Shown: piece after piece, positions 46,479 through 55,184 of the stretch
Position numbering within the stretch: the first letter of the stretch is position 1
Layout: the number at the start of each line of letters is the position of its first letter
Origin: Singulisphaera acidiphila DSM 18658
GTDB lineage: Bacteria > Planctomycetota > Planctomycetia > Isosphaerales > Isosphaeraceae
Direction: 5' to 3'
Assembly (NCBI RefSeq): GCF_000242455.2
Contig: NC_019892.1
Span: forward strand, 5,652,744-5,716,743
DNA: 64,000 nucleotides
Made by a program: the position numbers and the translations under genes
The notes under the pieces: generated by a model
Seen by the model: the letters and a program-made list of their open reading frames with translations, nothing else
Database searches by the model: none
What the model was told of the DNA's origin: nothing

Positions 46479-47369
46479 TCAGCGAGGTTTTACGGCGTAG
46501 ACCTTCACGCTGGCGGCATAGTCGTTCACGTCGTGCCGTCGCAAGAGGTCGGCGAGGCGGGCGTGGAGGCTTTCGTCGCTCGGCTGCGTGGGGGTGGGAG
46601 GGCAACAACCGGCGTCGACAACCGCCAGGCCCGCCGTGGAGGAGGGCAGGGGGGGAGGGCAGCAGACGGCCTGGTTCTCGACGTTGGCGTACGCGTTCAG
46701 ATCGGCGCCGCTGTCGATCACCTCGACGTGGGCGAAGCCCGCCGCGACCAGACCCTGGCGATATTGCTCGATCGGGATCGCCCCGGTGATGCAGCCGACG
46801 TAGGCCATCAGATCGTCGGCCAACTCTTGGGGCAGCGGTTTCTTGAGGGCGATGTCGCTGACGGCGAGCCGGCCGCCCGGCTTGAGGATGCGGGCGATCT
46901 CCTTGAAGACAGCGTCCTTGTCGATGGCCAGGTTGATTACACAATTGCTGATGACGCAGTCCACGGAACCGGCGGCCAAGGGAAGACGGTCGATGGTCGC
47001 GAGGTGGAACTCGACGTTGGTCAGGCCCGAACTGACCGCGTTCTTGCGGGCCAGGGCGATCATCTCCTCGGTCATGTCGATCCCAATGGCGCGGCCGGTC
47101 GGGCCAACCTTGCGTGAGGCCAGGAGCACGTCAAGGCCTCCGCCGCTGCCCAGGTCGACGACCGTCTCCCCCACGCGGAGACCGGCGAAGGCCGTCGGGT
47201 TGCCGCAGGAGAGGCCCATGTTGGCTTCGGCCGGAATCGAGGACAATTCCTCGGTCGCGTAGCCGAACGCTTCGGCCACGGCGCGCACACCGTCCTGGTC
47301 GCTCGAGAGGCCGCTCAGGGCGACCGATCCATATTTGCTCTTCACGGCCTGAGTGATTGCGTCGGACAT
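46479..47369 (-). CDS. arsM: Arsenite S-adenosylmethionine methyltransferase
   Basis: A 296-residue ArsM. Arsenite is methylated in the cytoplasm using SAM. The SAM motif is [20 protein letters not shown] with the following acidic end GIDMTEEM. The early blocks are [11 protein letters not shown] and [15 protein letters not shown]. Cysteines expected to bind As(III) are seen in [14 protein letters not shown] and YVGCITGAI. The C-terminus has additional Cys pairs ([16 protein letters not shown]), as in several ArsM proteins. GAGGAGC 10 bases upstream supports ATG 47369. It lies 33 bases downstream of the phosphatase/ArsC-like gene, in one operon with arsR. Confidence 0.94.
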   Translation of the reverse strand: MSDAITQAVKSKYGSVALSGLSSDQDGVRAVAEAFGYATEELSSIPAEANMGLSCGNPTAFAGLRVGETVVDLGSGGGLDVLLASRKVGPTGRAIGIDMTEEMIALARKNAVSSGLTNVEFHLATIDRLPLAAGSVDCVISNCVINLAIDKDAVFKEIARILKPGGRLAVSDIALKKPLPQELADDLMAYVGCITGAIPIEQYRQGLVAAGFAHVEVIDSGADLNAYANVENQAVCCPPPLPSSTAGLAVVDAGCCPPTPTQPSDESLHARLADLLRRHDVNDYAASVKVYAVKPR

Positions 47370-47402
47370 TGGGAGATAGCTCCTCGTTCGGATTGGATCG
47401 GA

Positions 47403-48461
47403 TCAGTTCGTGGGCTGCGTTTGAAGCTGGTTGCGGACCCGCATCATCACGGAGAAGAGCAGGCGGCCCATGTCGTCGCGCCGCTCCGCGTACTTGGCTG
47501 TCTCGTAGACGCTATCGTCATAGATTTTGGGGTCGAGGTAGGGCATCGCGATCCGGACCGAGGCGCCTTGGACGACCGGGCAGCCCGCGTCTGCTTCACC
47601 GCAGACCAGAAGGGCGGCGAAGCCCGCCTGCGGATTTGCAGGGTCGGAATAACGCTTGGAGAACTCGGTCGTTTCGAGCGGGGGCGTGTTGGAATCGCCC
47701 GGAATCCCCCAGCGGACCCGGTAGACTGGGTTCGCTGTTGCGGGCTCGCCCCGCTTGGCTTCCGCGTCCGTTGGGTCGATCTCGACGCCGATCTCGCGGA
47801 GGGCGTTCACCGTCCGGGGATTGAATGCGGTCGGGGCCGTTCCGCCACTGTGGAACCGGATCTCGGGCAGGCCGTAGTAGGCGGCGGCGATGTTGCCCAT
47901 CGTTGCCCCCAGGATGCTCCGCCGGCTGTTCCCCGTGCAGATCATGGTGAGGTCGAGAGGCTGGCCCGGAACGTGTTTCTGGGTGATCCAGGTCACGAGC
48001 GCGTGGCCGGCGGCTTGGTGCGCCGCGTCGATCAGGTCGAAGGAGGTTGTCAGGGCGTCGGCGTGTGCCCGAAGCTTTGGAAGCAGTCGGGTCCGCGACG
48101 CGGGGGTGTCGGCAGTCAGTGCCATTTCGATCTCCTGCGGGTCGAGCCGCTGGTCGGGGCCGGCGAGCTTGGCGAACGTTGAGGACGACATCAGGCCGGT
48201 CAGTGCCGTTGACGTCAGGGTTTTCTCCTTGCCCAAGGCCTTGGAGAGTCGTCCTTTGACGGCCTGATCGCGTTGAGGGTCGAGAGCGTCCGGGGTGCCT
48301 TGACTCTGAATGAGCCAGAGCGCACGCACCAGAGGACCCGGATCACGGGCCGTCGTCTGAGGAGGCGTTGCGCCGGTGGCTGCCGCCGCCAGGGCGGCAC
48401 AGGCCAGCAAGAAGGCGGGACGGGTCGTCAAGGCCGCTCCTTTGTTTTTCTGGTGGGTCAT
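47403..48461 (-). CDS. Exported low-molecular-weight phosphatase/ArsC-like protein with extra N-terminal domain
   Basis: A 352-residue protein. The N-terminus looks like a signal peptide or lipid anchor (RPAFLLACAALAAAATGATP). Residues about 40-120 form an extra domain I do not know. The C-terminal 200 residues are a low-molecular-weight phosphatase of the arsenate reductase-like branch. It has LPKLRAHADALTTSFDLI, the P-loop MICTGNSRRSILG with Cys175, AAAYYGLPEIRFHSGGTAPT, FNPRTVNALREIGVEI and ALLVCGEADAGCPVVQGA. In context with arsR and arsM it could reduce arsenate or remove phosphate, but its export is odd for arsenate reduction. It lies 75 bases after arsR and 33 bases before arsM. Confidence 0.82.
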   Translation of the reverse strand: MTHQKNKGAALTTRPAFLLACAALAAAATGATPPQTTARDPGPLVRALWLIQSQGTPDALDPQRDQAVKGRLSKALGKEKTLTSTALTGLMSSSTFAKLAGPDQRLDPQEIEMALTADTPASRTRLLPKLRAHADALTTSFDLIDAAHQAAGHALVTWITQKHVPGQPLDLTMICTGNSRRSILGATMGNIAAAYYGLPEIRFHSGGTAPTAFNPRTVNALREIGVEIDPTDAEAKRGEPATANPVYRVRWGIPGDSNTPPLETTEFSKRYSDPANPQAGFAALLVCGEADAGCPVVQGASVRIAMPYLDPKIYDDSVYETAKYAERRDDMGRLLFSVMMRVRNQLQTQPTN

Positions 48462-48536
48462 CGTAGATAGGTTGGCTTGATTTGTATGGGGTCAAGCGAA
48501 TATAGTTAGCCAAAAAAATAAGGGGGTGCGATCGAG

Positions 48537-48914
48537 TCAGGTCCCGTCGCAGCAGGAGACAGCCTGGACGAGCCGGCGGCGGTCTTCCTGGAAGACGTCG
48601 AGTTCGTGGAGGCAGGTTTCGAGGCTCCCCACCAAGGTGCGGTGGAGGCTCGACTTCGGCTGGGCCAGGCGGTAGTGGACCCACAACCCTTCCTTGCGCC
48701 CGACGACCAGACCGTGCTTGCGGAGGTAGGCCAGGTGGCGGGAGACGGTTGGCTGTGGCAGGCCGAGTGCTTCGTGAAGGTGGCAGACGCAGATCTCACG
48801 ATCCTCGGAGAGCAGGTTCAGGAGCCGAAGCCGGACCGGATCGGCGAGGGCCTTGAGCAGGCCCGTGGAGGCGGCCAGCGTCAGGGCCGTCGGGGTCGGT
48901 CGTGGGTCTCTCAT
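48537..48914 (-). CDS. arsR: ArsR-family metalloregulator (arsenic-responsive repressor)
   Basis: A 125-residue winged-helix repressor. The segment ADPVRLRLLNLLSEDREICV and CHLHEALGLPQPTVSRHLAY shows the helix-turn-helix and the CVC pair used by ArsR to bind As(III), with a CC near the C-terminus (SCCDGT). It should repress its own operon, which includes the phosphatase/ArsC-like gene and arsM, and release DNA when arsenite is present. GAAGG 8 bases upstream gives the ATG at 48914. A dyad at 48939 fits an operator. The cydAB operon lies divergent, 180 bases away. Confidence 0.93.
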   Translation of the reverse strand: MRDPRPTPTALTLAASTGLLKALADPVRLRLLNLLSEDREICVCHLHEALGLPQPTVSRHLAYLRKHGLVVGRKEGLWVHYRLAQPKSSLHRTLVGSLETCLHELDVFQEDRRRLVQAVSCCDGT

Positions 48915-48938
48915 CGGGCGGCCTTCGGGTTAGACTTT

Positions 48939-48954
48939 ATTCGCTCAGGCAAAT
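48939..48954 (-). promoter_or_regulatory. Candidate ArsR operator
   Basis: ATTCGCTCAGGCAAAT is an imperfect dyad (ATTnGC-4-GCnAAT) located 25-40 bases before the arsR start. It overlaps where the arsR promoter should be and sits between arsR and cydA. A related fragment (GCGAATATA) recurs near 48496 between arsR and the next gene. Position and form fit autoregulation. Confidence 0.45.
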
Positions 48955-49090
48955 ATAGGGGTTCGTAGGGTGGGAGTCAACCGCTACCTTGGGTTTGGCT
49001 GTTGCCCCCATCGGCAGGGTTTCGCGTGTTGTCGTATAATGGGGTGGCCACGCGGGATTGATACCAACAGGCAAAGAACGGGACAACTTG

Positions 49091-50428
49091 ATGTCGAACC
49101 TCCTGGCCGCACGTTGGCAGATGGCCATTTCGCTGGGGTTCCATATCATCTTCGCGGTGATTGGGATCGCGCTTCCCTTGATGATGGTCATCGCCGAGGC
49201 GTTCTGGCTGCGGACCGGTGATGGGGTCTACCGGTTCCTGGCGCGGAGCTGGGCGCGTGGTGCGGCGATTCTGTTCGCCGTCGGCGCGGTCTCGGGCACG
49301 GTCCTTTCCTTTGAGCTCGGTTTGTTGTGGCCTCACTTCATGCAGTTCGCCGGGCCGATCATTGGGCTCGGGTTCGGGCTGGAGGGGTTTGCCTTCTTCA
49401 CGGAGGCGATCTTCCTGGGGATCTACATCTATGGCTGGGACCGTGTTCCTCCGCTCGCCCACTGGCTGGCGGGCGTGATCGTCGCGGTCAGCGGGGCCCT
49501 TTCGGGCATCCTGGTCGTGTCGGTGAATGCCTGGATGAACACGCCGGCCGGGTTTCAGCTCAACGGGAAGGAAGCCACCAATATCGACCCGCTCGCCGCG
49601 CTCTTGAACCCGTCGATGGTGGCGGAAACCCTGCACATGACCTTGGCGGCTTATGCGGCGACCGGGTTCATGGTGGCCGGGGTTCATGCGATCTACCTGG
49701 GTCGCGATCGCTCGGTCCGCTTTCATCGCCGGGCCTTGGCGATTGCCTTGGCGGTTGGAGGCACCGCGGCGCTCCTGCAACCGCTGAGTGGAGACTACTC
49801 GGCCAAGGTCGTGGCGCGGACGCAGCCGGTGAAGCTGGCGGCGATGGAGGGGCAGTTCAAAACGGAGCGGCGAGCGCCGTTGCGGATCGGCGGATGGCCC
49901 GATCCCATGACCGGCGAAACACGCTTCGCTCTGGAAATTCCAGGGGCTCTGAGTCTGCTGGCTCACGACTCGATCGACGCCCAGGTGGTTGGGCTCAACG
50001 ACGTGCCGAAAGCCAACCGGCCTCCGGTCCTGGTCGTCCACCTGGCGTTTCAGACCATGGTCGCGTGCGGCATGGTGATGATGGTCGTCGCGCTCTGGGG
50101 AGGGATCACGGCCCTTCGAAAGCGTCGACTGCCCGACGGTCCCTGGTTCCTCCGCGCGGTGGTTCTGGCCAGCCCGCTCGGGATGGTGGCCATCGAGGCG
50201 GGGTGGACTGTCACCGAGGTGGGTCGGCAACCTTGGATCATTCACAAGATCATGCGGACGACCGAGGCTGTGACCCCTGTCGGCGGACTCTGGGTCTCGA
50301 TGCTCAGTTATTCCGCGATTTACCTGATGTTGGGAGTGGTGGTCGTGCTGCTCTTGCGGATGCAGTTTCGGACGAGTCCAGGCGCTGATGAGCGGGCCGT
50401 TGTCGCGGTGGAAGGGGGCGGACATTGA
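49091..50428 (+). CDS. cydA: Cytochrome bd-type ubiquinol oxidase subunit I
   Basis: A 445-residue membrane protein. The N-terminus is MSNLLAARWQMAISLGFHII; the His of GFHIIFA is the haem b595/d ligand position. Other conserved pieces are ALSGILVVSVNAWMNTPAGF, AETLHMTLAAYAATGFMVA (with the second haem His) and EVGRQPWIIHKIMRT, the GRQPW quinol-oxidase motif. The Q-loop is short, as in the CIO/CydA short-loop group. It reduces O2 to water with quinol at the membrane. ATG 49091 is chosen because the family starts there; a TTG lies 33 bases upstream in frame. cydB overlaps by 4 bases. Confidence 0.95.
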   Translation: MSNLLAARWQMAISLGFHIIFAVIGIALPLMMVIAEAFWLRTGDGVYRFLARSWARGAAILFAVGAVSGTVLSFELGLLWPHFMQFAGPIIGLGFGLEGFAFFTEAIFLGIYIYGWDRVPPLAHWLAGVIVAVSGALSGILVVSVNAWMNTPAGFQLNGKEATNIDPLAALLNPSMVAETLHMTLAAYAATGFMVAGVHAIYLGRDRSVRFHRRALAIALAVGGTAALLQPLSGDYSAKVVARTQPVKLAAMEGQFKTERRAPLRIGGWPDPMTGETRFALEIPGALSLLAHDSIDAQVVGLNDVPKANRPPVLVVHLAFQTMVACGMVMMVVALWGGITALRKRRLPDGPWFLRAVVLASPLGMVAIEAGWTVTEVGRQPWIIHKIMRTTEAVTPVGGLWVSMLSYSAIYLMLGVVVVLLLRMQFRTSPGADERAVVAVEGGGH

Positions 50429-51480
50429 ACGCGATTGCGATTTCCCCGGAGATCGGCATCGCCCTCACGATGCTGTTCGCCCTGACGCTCTACGCCCTGT
50501 TTGGCGGGGCGGACTTTGGTGCGGGGGTTTGGCACCTGCTGGCACGCGGGCCGAGGGCCGAGGCTCAGCACGAATTGATCGCTCATGCCATCGGGCCGGT
50601 CTGGGAGGCGAACCACGTCTGGCTGATCATCGTGATCGTCCTGCTCTTTACCGGATTCCCCCCTGCATTTGCGGTCATCATGACCGACCTGCATGTCCCG
50701 ATCTCCTTGATGTTGGTCGGGATCGTCCTGCGGGGCTCGGCATTTACGTTCGCCCACTACGACACCACCGAGCGTGGCCGGCAACGCTGGGGGCGGACCT
50801 TCCCGCTCCCCAGTGTGGTCACCCCCGTGCTGCTCGGGACGATCATCGGCGCCATTGCCAACGGGCGGCTTGCCCCTCACCCGGAGGCCGGCTTCCCTTT
50901 GTTCTCCTCCTGGCTCCGCCCCTTCCCCTTAACGGTCGGCTTTTTCACGTTGGCGATCTTCTCTTATCTGGCCGCGGTCTATCTGACCCTGGAGACGTCG
51001 GACACCGCGCTCCAGGATGATTTCCGCCGCCGGGCGTTGGTCTCGGCGGTGGTGGTGGTGGCGCTCGCCTATGCGGTCTACCTGCTTGCTCGCCGCGACG
51101 CTCCGCTCGTCTTCCGGGGACTCGACGGCTCCCCCTGGGGCTTACCGGTCCGGGTCGCGACCGGGGCTTGTGCCATCCTCGCTCTGGCCGGCCTCTGGTT
51201 TCGCTGGTACCACTGGGCCCGCGCGGCGGCGATGATGCAGGTGGCGTTGATCCTCTGGGGCTGCGCCCTGGCTCAGAACCCTTATCTCGTCCCCCCTGAG
51301 CTGACGGTGCACAACAGCGCCGCTCCGCCGCTGATCCTCAAGTGGCTCCTGTTCGCCCTGGCGGCCGGATCGCTCATCCTCTTTCCGTCAATCTACTATC
51401 TCTTCCGGGTTTTCAAGGGGCATACGTTCGCAAGGCCGGGCAATCCGGTCGAGCTGCCATCGACGGCGGGAGAGTCTTGA
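50425..51480 (+). CDS. cydB: Cytochrome bd-type ubiquinol oxidase subunit II
   Basis: A 351-residue membrane protein with about eight to nine helices. Typical CydB motifs are ALTLYALFGGADFGAGVWHL, AIGPVWEANHVWLIIVIVLL, FPPAFAVIMTDLHVPISLML, VGIVLRGSAFTFAHYD and WGCALAQNPYLVPPELTV. It partners CydA in the oxidase. The TTG start overlaps the cydA stop (ATTGA), so translational coupling is likely. No cydX or cydDC genes are seen nearby. Confidence 0.94.
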   Translation: MNAIAISPEIGIALTMLFALTLYALFGGADFGAGVWHLLARGPRAEAQHELIAHAIGPVWEANHVWLIIVIVLLFTGFPPAFAVIMTDLHVPISLMLVGIVLRGSAFTFAHYDTTERGRQRWGRTFPLPSVVTPVLLGTIIGAIANGRLAPHPEAGFPLFSSWLRPFPLTVGFFTLAIFSYLAAVYLTLETSDTALQDDFRRRALVSAVVVVALAYAVYLLARRDAPLVFRGLDGSPWGLPVRVATGACAILALAGLWFRWYHWARAAAMMQVALILWGCALAQNPYLVPPELTVHNSAAPPLILKWLLFALAAGSLILFPSIYYLFRVFKGHTFARPGNPVELPSTAGES

Positions 51481-51618
51481 ATCGCGATCCAATCCTTTGA
51501 CGAGGTCGGCTCGGGCCGTTCTAATCAGCCCTGGACGTCGGCAACGAACGCGTTCCCGGCGCCGCGGCAAAGTAAAAAAAGAAGAAGAGCCCCGATCCCC
51601 AGCCAGGAGTGAACACGC

Positions 51619-52455
51619 ATGTCCCAGAACCGACTCGCCGGCCCTCGGCCTGCAACCGTCCGGACTTTGGCCACCCTGATGGTTCCCGTGGCCCTCGGCT
51701 TCGTACTGGCCGGAATGAACGAGGCTCGGGGCCAGGATGCCGCGAGCAAAAAAGGCTGGGTCAGCCTGTTCAACGGCAAGGACCTCGAAGGCTGGACCCC
51801 CAAGATCACCAAGTACAAGGCGGGCGAGAACTACGCCAACACGTTCCGGGTCGAAGATGGGGTCATGAAGGTTTCCTTTGATGGATATCCCAAGTTCGAC
51901 GGAAAATTCGGCCATCTCTTCTCGGCGAAGAAGTACTCGAACTACAAGCTTCGGATCGAATACCGGTTCGTTGGCGACCAGTGCCCTGGCGGTCCCGGTT
52001 GGGCGATCCGCAACAGCGGCGTGATGCTCCACTGCCAGTCACCCGAGAGCATGAGGAAGGATCAGGAGTTCCCGGTCTCCGTCGAGGTCCAGTTCCTCGG
52101 AGGGGACGGCAAGAAAGAGCGATCGACGGCCAACGTCTGCACGCCCGGAACGCACATCGTGATGGACGGCAAGCTGATCACCCAGCATTGCACCGACTCG
52201 AAATCCAAGACCTATGCCGGCGACCAGTGGGTCACAGTGGAAGTGGAAGTCCACGGCGATGGAGTCATCACGCACCGGGTGAACGGGGAACCCGTGCTCA
52301 CCTACGAGAAGACGCAGTACGACGAGAACGATGCCGACGCCCGGGCTTTGATCAAAGATGGGGATAAGCGGCTTCGCGAAGGCTATATCTCGCTCCAGAG
52401 CGAGAGCCACCCGATCGAGTTTCGCAAGGTGGAGATCCTCGAACTCGACGAGTGA
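51619..52455 (+). CDS. DUF1080 (3-keto-disaccharide hydrolase-like) exported protein, copy 2
   Basis: A 278-residue secreted DUF1080 protein with signal segment TLATLMVPVALGFVLAGMNE. It opens with GWVSLFNGKDLEGWTPKITK, the family signature, followed by TFRVEDGVMKVSFDGY, YSNYKLRIEYRFVGDQCPGG, AIRNSGVMLHCQSPESM and EVQFLGGDGK. The end (GYISLQSESHPIEFRKVEIL) matches the family's closing block. It is closer to the textbook family pattern than the copy at 27587. It stands alone, 138 bases after cydB. Confidence 0.92.
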   Translation: MSQNRLAGPRPATVRTLATLMVPVALGFVLAGMNEARGQDAASKKGWVSLFNGKDLEGWTPKITKYKAGENYANTFRVEDGVMKVSFDGYPKFDGKFGHLFSAKKYSNYKLRIEYRFVGDQCPGGPGWAIRNSGVMLHCQSPESMRKDQEFPVSVEVQFLGGDGKKERSTANVCTPGTHIVMDGKLITQHCTDSKSKTYAGDQWVTVEVEVHGDGVITHRVNGEPVLTYEKTQYDENDADARALIKDGDKRLREGYISLQSESHPIEFRKVEILELDE

Positions 52456-52478
52456 GCCTTCTCTCTCGAGGGCAGGTC

Positions 52479-52576
52479 ACCACGGAGAGCACGGAAAGAA
52501 TCGAAATCTCATCAAGCCGGTAAGCACCGAGTGGATTCGTTTCGGGCTTTCCGTGATTTTCGTCTGCTTCGTGGTT
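52479..52576. repeat. Degenerate inverted intergenic repeat (CCACGGAGAGCACGG type)
   Basis: The left arm at 52479-52498 reads ACCACGGAGAGCACGGAAAG. The right arm at 52547-52576, when reversed, reads AACCACGAAGCAGACGAAAA followed by TCACGGAAAG. The shared ACCACGNAG and CACGGAAAG words form an imperfect inverted pair. Repeats of this kind are scattered between genes in planctomycetes and other phyla. It may act as terminator of the DUF1080 gene. Confidence 0.5.
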
Positions 52577-52609
52577 CCCTTTGCTTGGGTTGGAGCGACG
52601 AACATCGCT

Positions 52610-52867
52610 CTAATCCTCTTTGCTTCGCCTCTTGATCTCTTTCGCAAGGCCGTGGAGCAGGCCATCCAGGTATTGCCGTCGTGGCGGCCAGATCCATGCG
52701 TAAATGCCCCGCCGCTGACGCGCCACTTTGACCTGGCGTTCCCGAAGCTGTTGCGTTCGAATGGAATGCATCCAGTGGGCTTCCAGGACGCCTCGATCCC
52801 AGGGGGAAAGGGTGCCGATGCTGGTGGGGGATTCAAAGTACCCCTTCTTCGGTTTCTTCCGACCCAT
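52610..52867 (-). CDS. Small basic protein of unknown function (85 residues), possible gene
   Basis: An 85-residue strongly basic frame: MGRKKPKKGYFESPTSIG, then TLSPWDRGVLEAHWMHSIRT, then RRGIYAWIWPPRRQYLDGLL. The ATG at 52867 has GAGG 6 bases upstream. The mixture of Trp, Tyr and charged residues looks more protein-like than the overlapping plus-strand frames. I recognise no family. It lies in an otherwise empty spacer of about 700 bases. Confidence 0.42.
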   Translation of the reverse strand: MGRKKPKKGYFESPTSIGTLSPWDRGVLEAHWMHSIRTQQLRERQVKVARQRRGIYAWIWPPRRQYLDGLLHGLAKEIKRRSKED

Positions 52868-53167
52868 CGTAGGCCTCATGTCGCCGCGAGTTTCGTCTTC
52901 TGTTGGGATCAATCCCACACTCCGCTTGAGGCGGAAAGTCCGTTTTCAGGTTTGGATCCAACGAGTCGAACCGGGATAATCCTGAGCCTATCGCACGCAG
53001 GCGAGATGGGGAAGAGGAAGAGGTGGATTGCCTCCCTCGCGTCGTTCCCGCCTTGAAAGATTCTCGTGAACGATCGGCCAGAGCGCTTGGTTGGATTTGC
53101 GTAGACGATTGCATTGTTGTGGATATCAGATTTTCTGAACCGGAACCGACCGAAGGATCTCGAATTC

Positions 53168-55054
53168 ATGGCGGAATCGATTCCCCGGGGCCGCGCGATG
53201 GTCCTGTTGGGCCGCATCCTCAATCGCCTGGTGAGCCAGTGGGCCATTCCGGGAGCGGGTCGCGTGGCCGTTTGCAGCCCCTTGGTCGGCCTGATTGCGG
53301 GGCTGGGTGCGGTCGCGTTTCTCCGCTTGCTGGCTTTGTTGGTTCACTACGTGCTCAATGGTCTGCTGCACTTTTATCTGCCTCCCACCGGAGAAGGGGT
53401 TCCCCACGCGATCACCAGCCCGTACCCGTGGTGGCTGGTGCTTTTGGTTCCGACCCTGGGCGGTTTGCTCTCCGGCTTGATCGTTTTCACTTGGGCCCCT
53501 GAAGCGGAAGGGCATGGCACTGATGCCTTGATTCGAGCGTTCCATCGGGGAGGCGGGCAGATTCGGGGCCGGGTTCCTCTGATCAAAGGGATTGCTTCGG
53601 TAATTACGATCGGGACGGGTGGCTCGGCAGGGCAGGAAGGGCCAATTGCGCAGATCGGCGCGGGCTTCGGCTCATTTCTGGCGAGGCTCTTGCGGTTGAC
53701 CCCCAACGAGCGTCGGCTCCTCATGCTGGCCGGGGCCGCAGGGGGAGTCGGGGCGATCTTTCGGGCTCCGTTGGGAGGGGCTCTCTTTGCCTGCGAGGTA
53801 CTCTACATGACGGCCGCGATGGAGTCGGCGGCGCTACTGCCCTGCCTGGCCAGCTCGATCGTGGCGTATTCCACCTTTGCCCTGTTCATCACGCCGAGCC
53901 CGATCTTCATCGTCCCGAACATGGCCTTCCGCGGGTTGGCCGAGCTTCCTATGTTCGCACTGTTGGCTTTGGCCTGCGCGGGGGTCGGCTGGCTCTACGT
54001 TCGCATATTTTACGGGCTGCGTGACTATGTGTTCAAGCCAATTCCTCTACCGCGTCACATTAAGCCTGCGCTTGGGGGGCTTCTGCTTGGATTGATCGCT
54101 TTGATCTTTCCGCAGGTTATGACGGGGGGATACGGCTGGGTGCAGTGGGGGGCGATCGGGATGCCTCCGTCGCTCTTGCAGCCGCACGAGTTGCCGTTCG
54201 CGCCGCAGATGGGCGTGGGAATGCTCCTCAGCCTCGCCTTGCTGAAGACGGTGACGACCGGCCTGACGATCAGCTCAGGGGGGAGCGGCGGGGTCTTCGG
54301 GCCTTCGGTGTTCATTGGCGGGATGCTCGGAGGTGCAGTCGGCCAGCTCCTACACGGCCTCTTTCCGAGCTGGAACCTGAACCCGTCGGCGTTCGCCTTG
54401 GTGGGCATGGGAGGCTTCTTCGCCGGCGTCTCGAAGACCCCGCTGACGTCGATCATGATGGTCTCGGAGATGGCGGGCAACTATAGCCTGCTCGTCCCTC
54501 TGATGCTGGTCTGCGGCTTGAACATGGGACTCTCGAGGCGCTGGACGCTCTATGAGGAGCAGGTGCCCAGCCCCGTCGACAGCCCGGCGCACCAGGGGGA
54601 CTTTGTCATCGACGTCCTCGAACAGCTTCGTGTCAGCCAGGTTATGGTCCGAACCGAGGGGCTCGAACTGGTCCCGGCGGGCACCCCGTTCGTGGAGATT
54701 GTCCGCCGGGTGGCCCAGTCGACGGAGACGCTGTTTCTGGTCGTGGATCGCCAGGGGGCGCTGAGTGGAGTGTTTACCCTCCGCGACATCCGGCTCGCCC
54801 TCGAGGGGACGGAATGGGCCCCCTTGGTCGTGGCCGACGACCTGGCCCACCGCCCCGTGCTCACCGTCACTCTGGCCGACGACCTGCACACCGCCTTGAA
54901 GCGGCTGACCGAGCTCAACGTCGACGAGATACCGGTCGTCGCCCCCGACGATCCCGGGCAACTCGTCGGCCTCTTGCATCGGCGCGAGCTGGTCGCTGCC
55001 TACACCACCCAGATCGATGCCTTGCGCTCGCCCGATCCTGCGTCGGTCTTGTGA
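53168..55054 (+). CDS. ClC-type chloride channel/transporter with CBS domains
   Basis: A 628-residue membrane protein. The ClC selectivity regions are EAEGHGTDALIRAF, GTGGSAGQEGPIAQIGAG (gating Glu in GQEGP) and SSGGSGGVFGPSVFIGGMLG. FRAPLGGALFACEVLY matches the ClC core. The C-terminal 130 residues contain a CBS pair: RVSQVMVRTEGLELVPAGTP, RQGALSGVFTLRDIRLAL, LTELNVDEIPVVAPDDPGQL and VGLLHRRELVAAYT. It probably transports chloride, perhaps with proton exchange because the gating Glu is present, and is regulated by nucleotides. ATG 53168 has AAGGA 11 bases upstream. Low-GC DNA begins just after the stop. Confidence 0.92.
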   Translation: MAESIPRGRAMVLLGRILNRLVSQWAIPGAGRVAVCSPLVGLIAGLGAVAFLRLLALLVHYVLNGLLHFYLPPTGEGVPHAITSPYPWWLVLLVPTLGGLLSGLIVFTWAPEAEGHGTDALIRAFHRGGGQIRGRVPLIKGIASVITIGTGGSAGQEGPIAQIGAGFGSFLARLLRLTPNERRLLMLAGAAGGVGAIFRAPLGGALFACEVLYMTAAMESAALLPCLASSIVAYSTFALFITPSPIFIVPNMAFRGLAELPMFALLALACAGVGWLYVRIFYGLRDYVFKPIPLPRHIKPALGGLLLGLIALIFPQVMTGGYGWVQWGAIGMPPSLLQPHELPFAPQMGVGMLLSLALLKTVTTGLTISSGGSGGVFGPSVFIGGMLGGAVGQLLHGLFPSWNLNPSAFALVGMGGFFAGVSKTPLTSIMMVSEMAGNYSLLVPLMLVCGLNMGLSRRWTLYEEQVPSPVDSPAHQGDFVIDVLEQLRVSQVMVRTEGLELVPAGTPFVEIVRRVAQSTETLFLVVDRQGALSGVFTLRDIRLALEGTEWAPLVVADDLAHRPVLTVTLADDLHTALKRLTELNVDEIPVVAPDDPGQLVGLLHRRELVAAYTTQIDALRSPDPASVL

Positions 55055-55184
55055 ACCGTTTTCCTCTCAAGCCTACAGCGGTATCCGACTCTCAGTATTT
55101 GGGGCCAAGAAATCGCCAAAGTTTAGATGGCAATGACGCAATTATTGAGCACAAATTTGCTATGAAATAGCATAATGTGTAATA

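Noticed and set aside
52358-53056. A 232-codon open frame on the plus strand after DUF1080 copy 2
   Set aside because: It starts inside the DUF1080 gene, crosses the inverted repeat, and has no ribosome site or family pattern.
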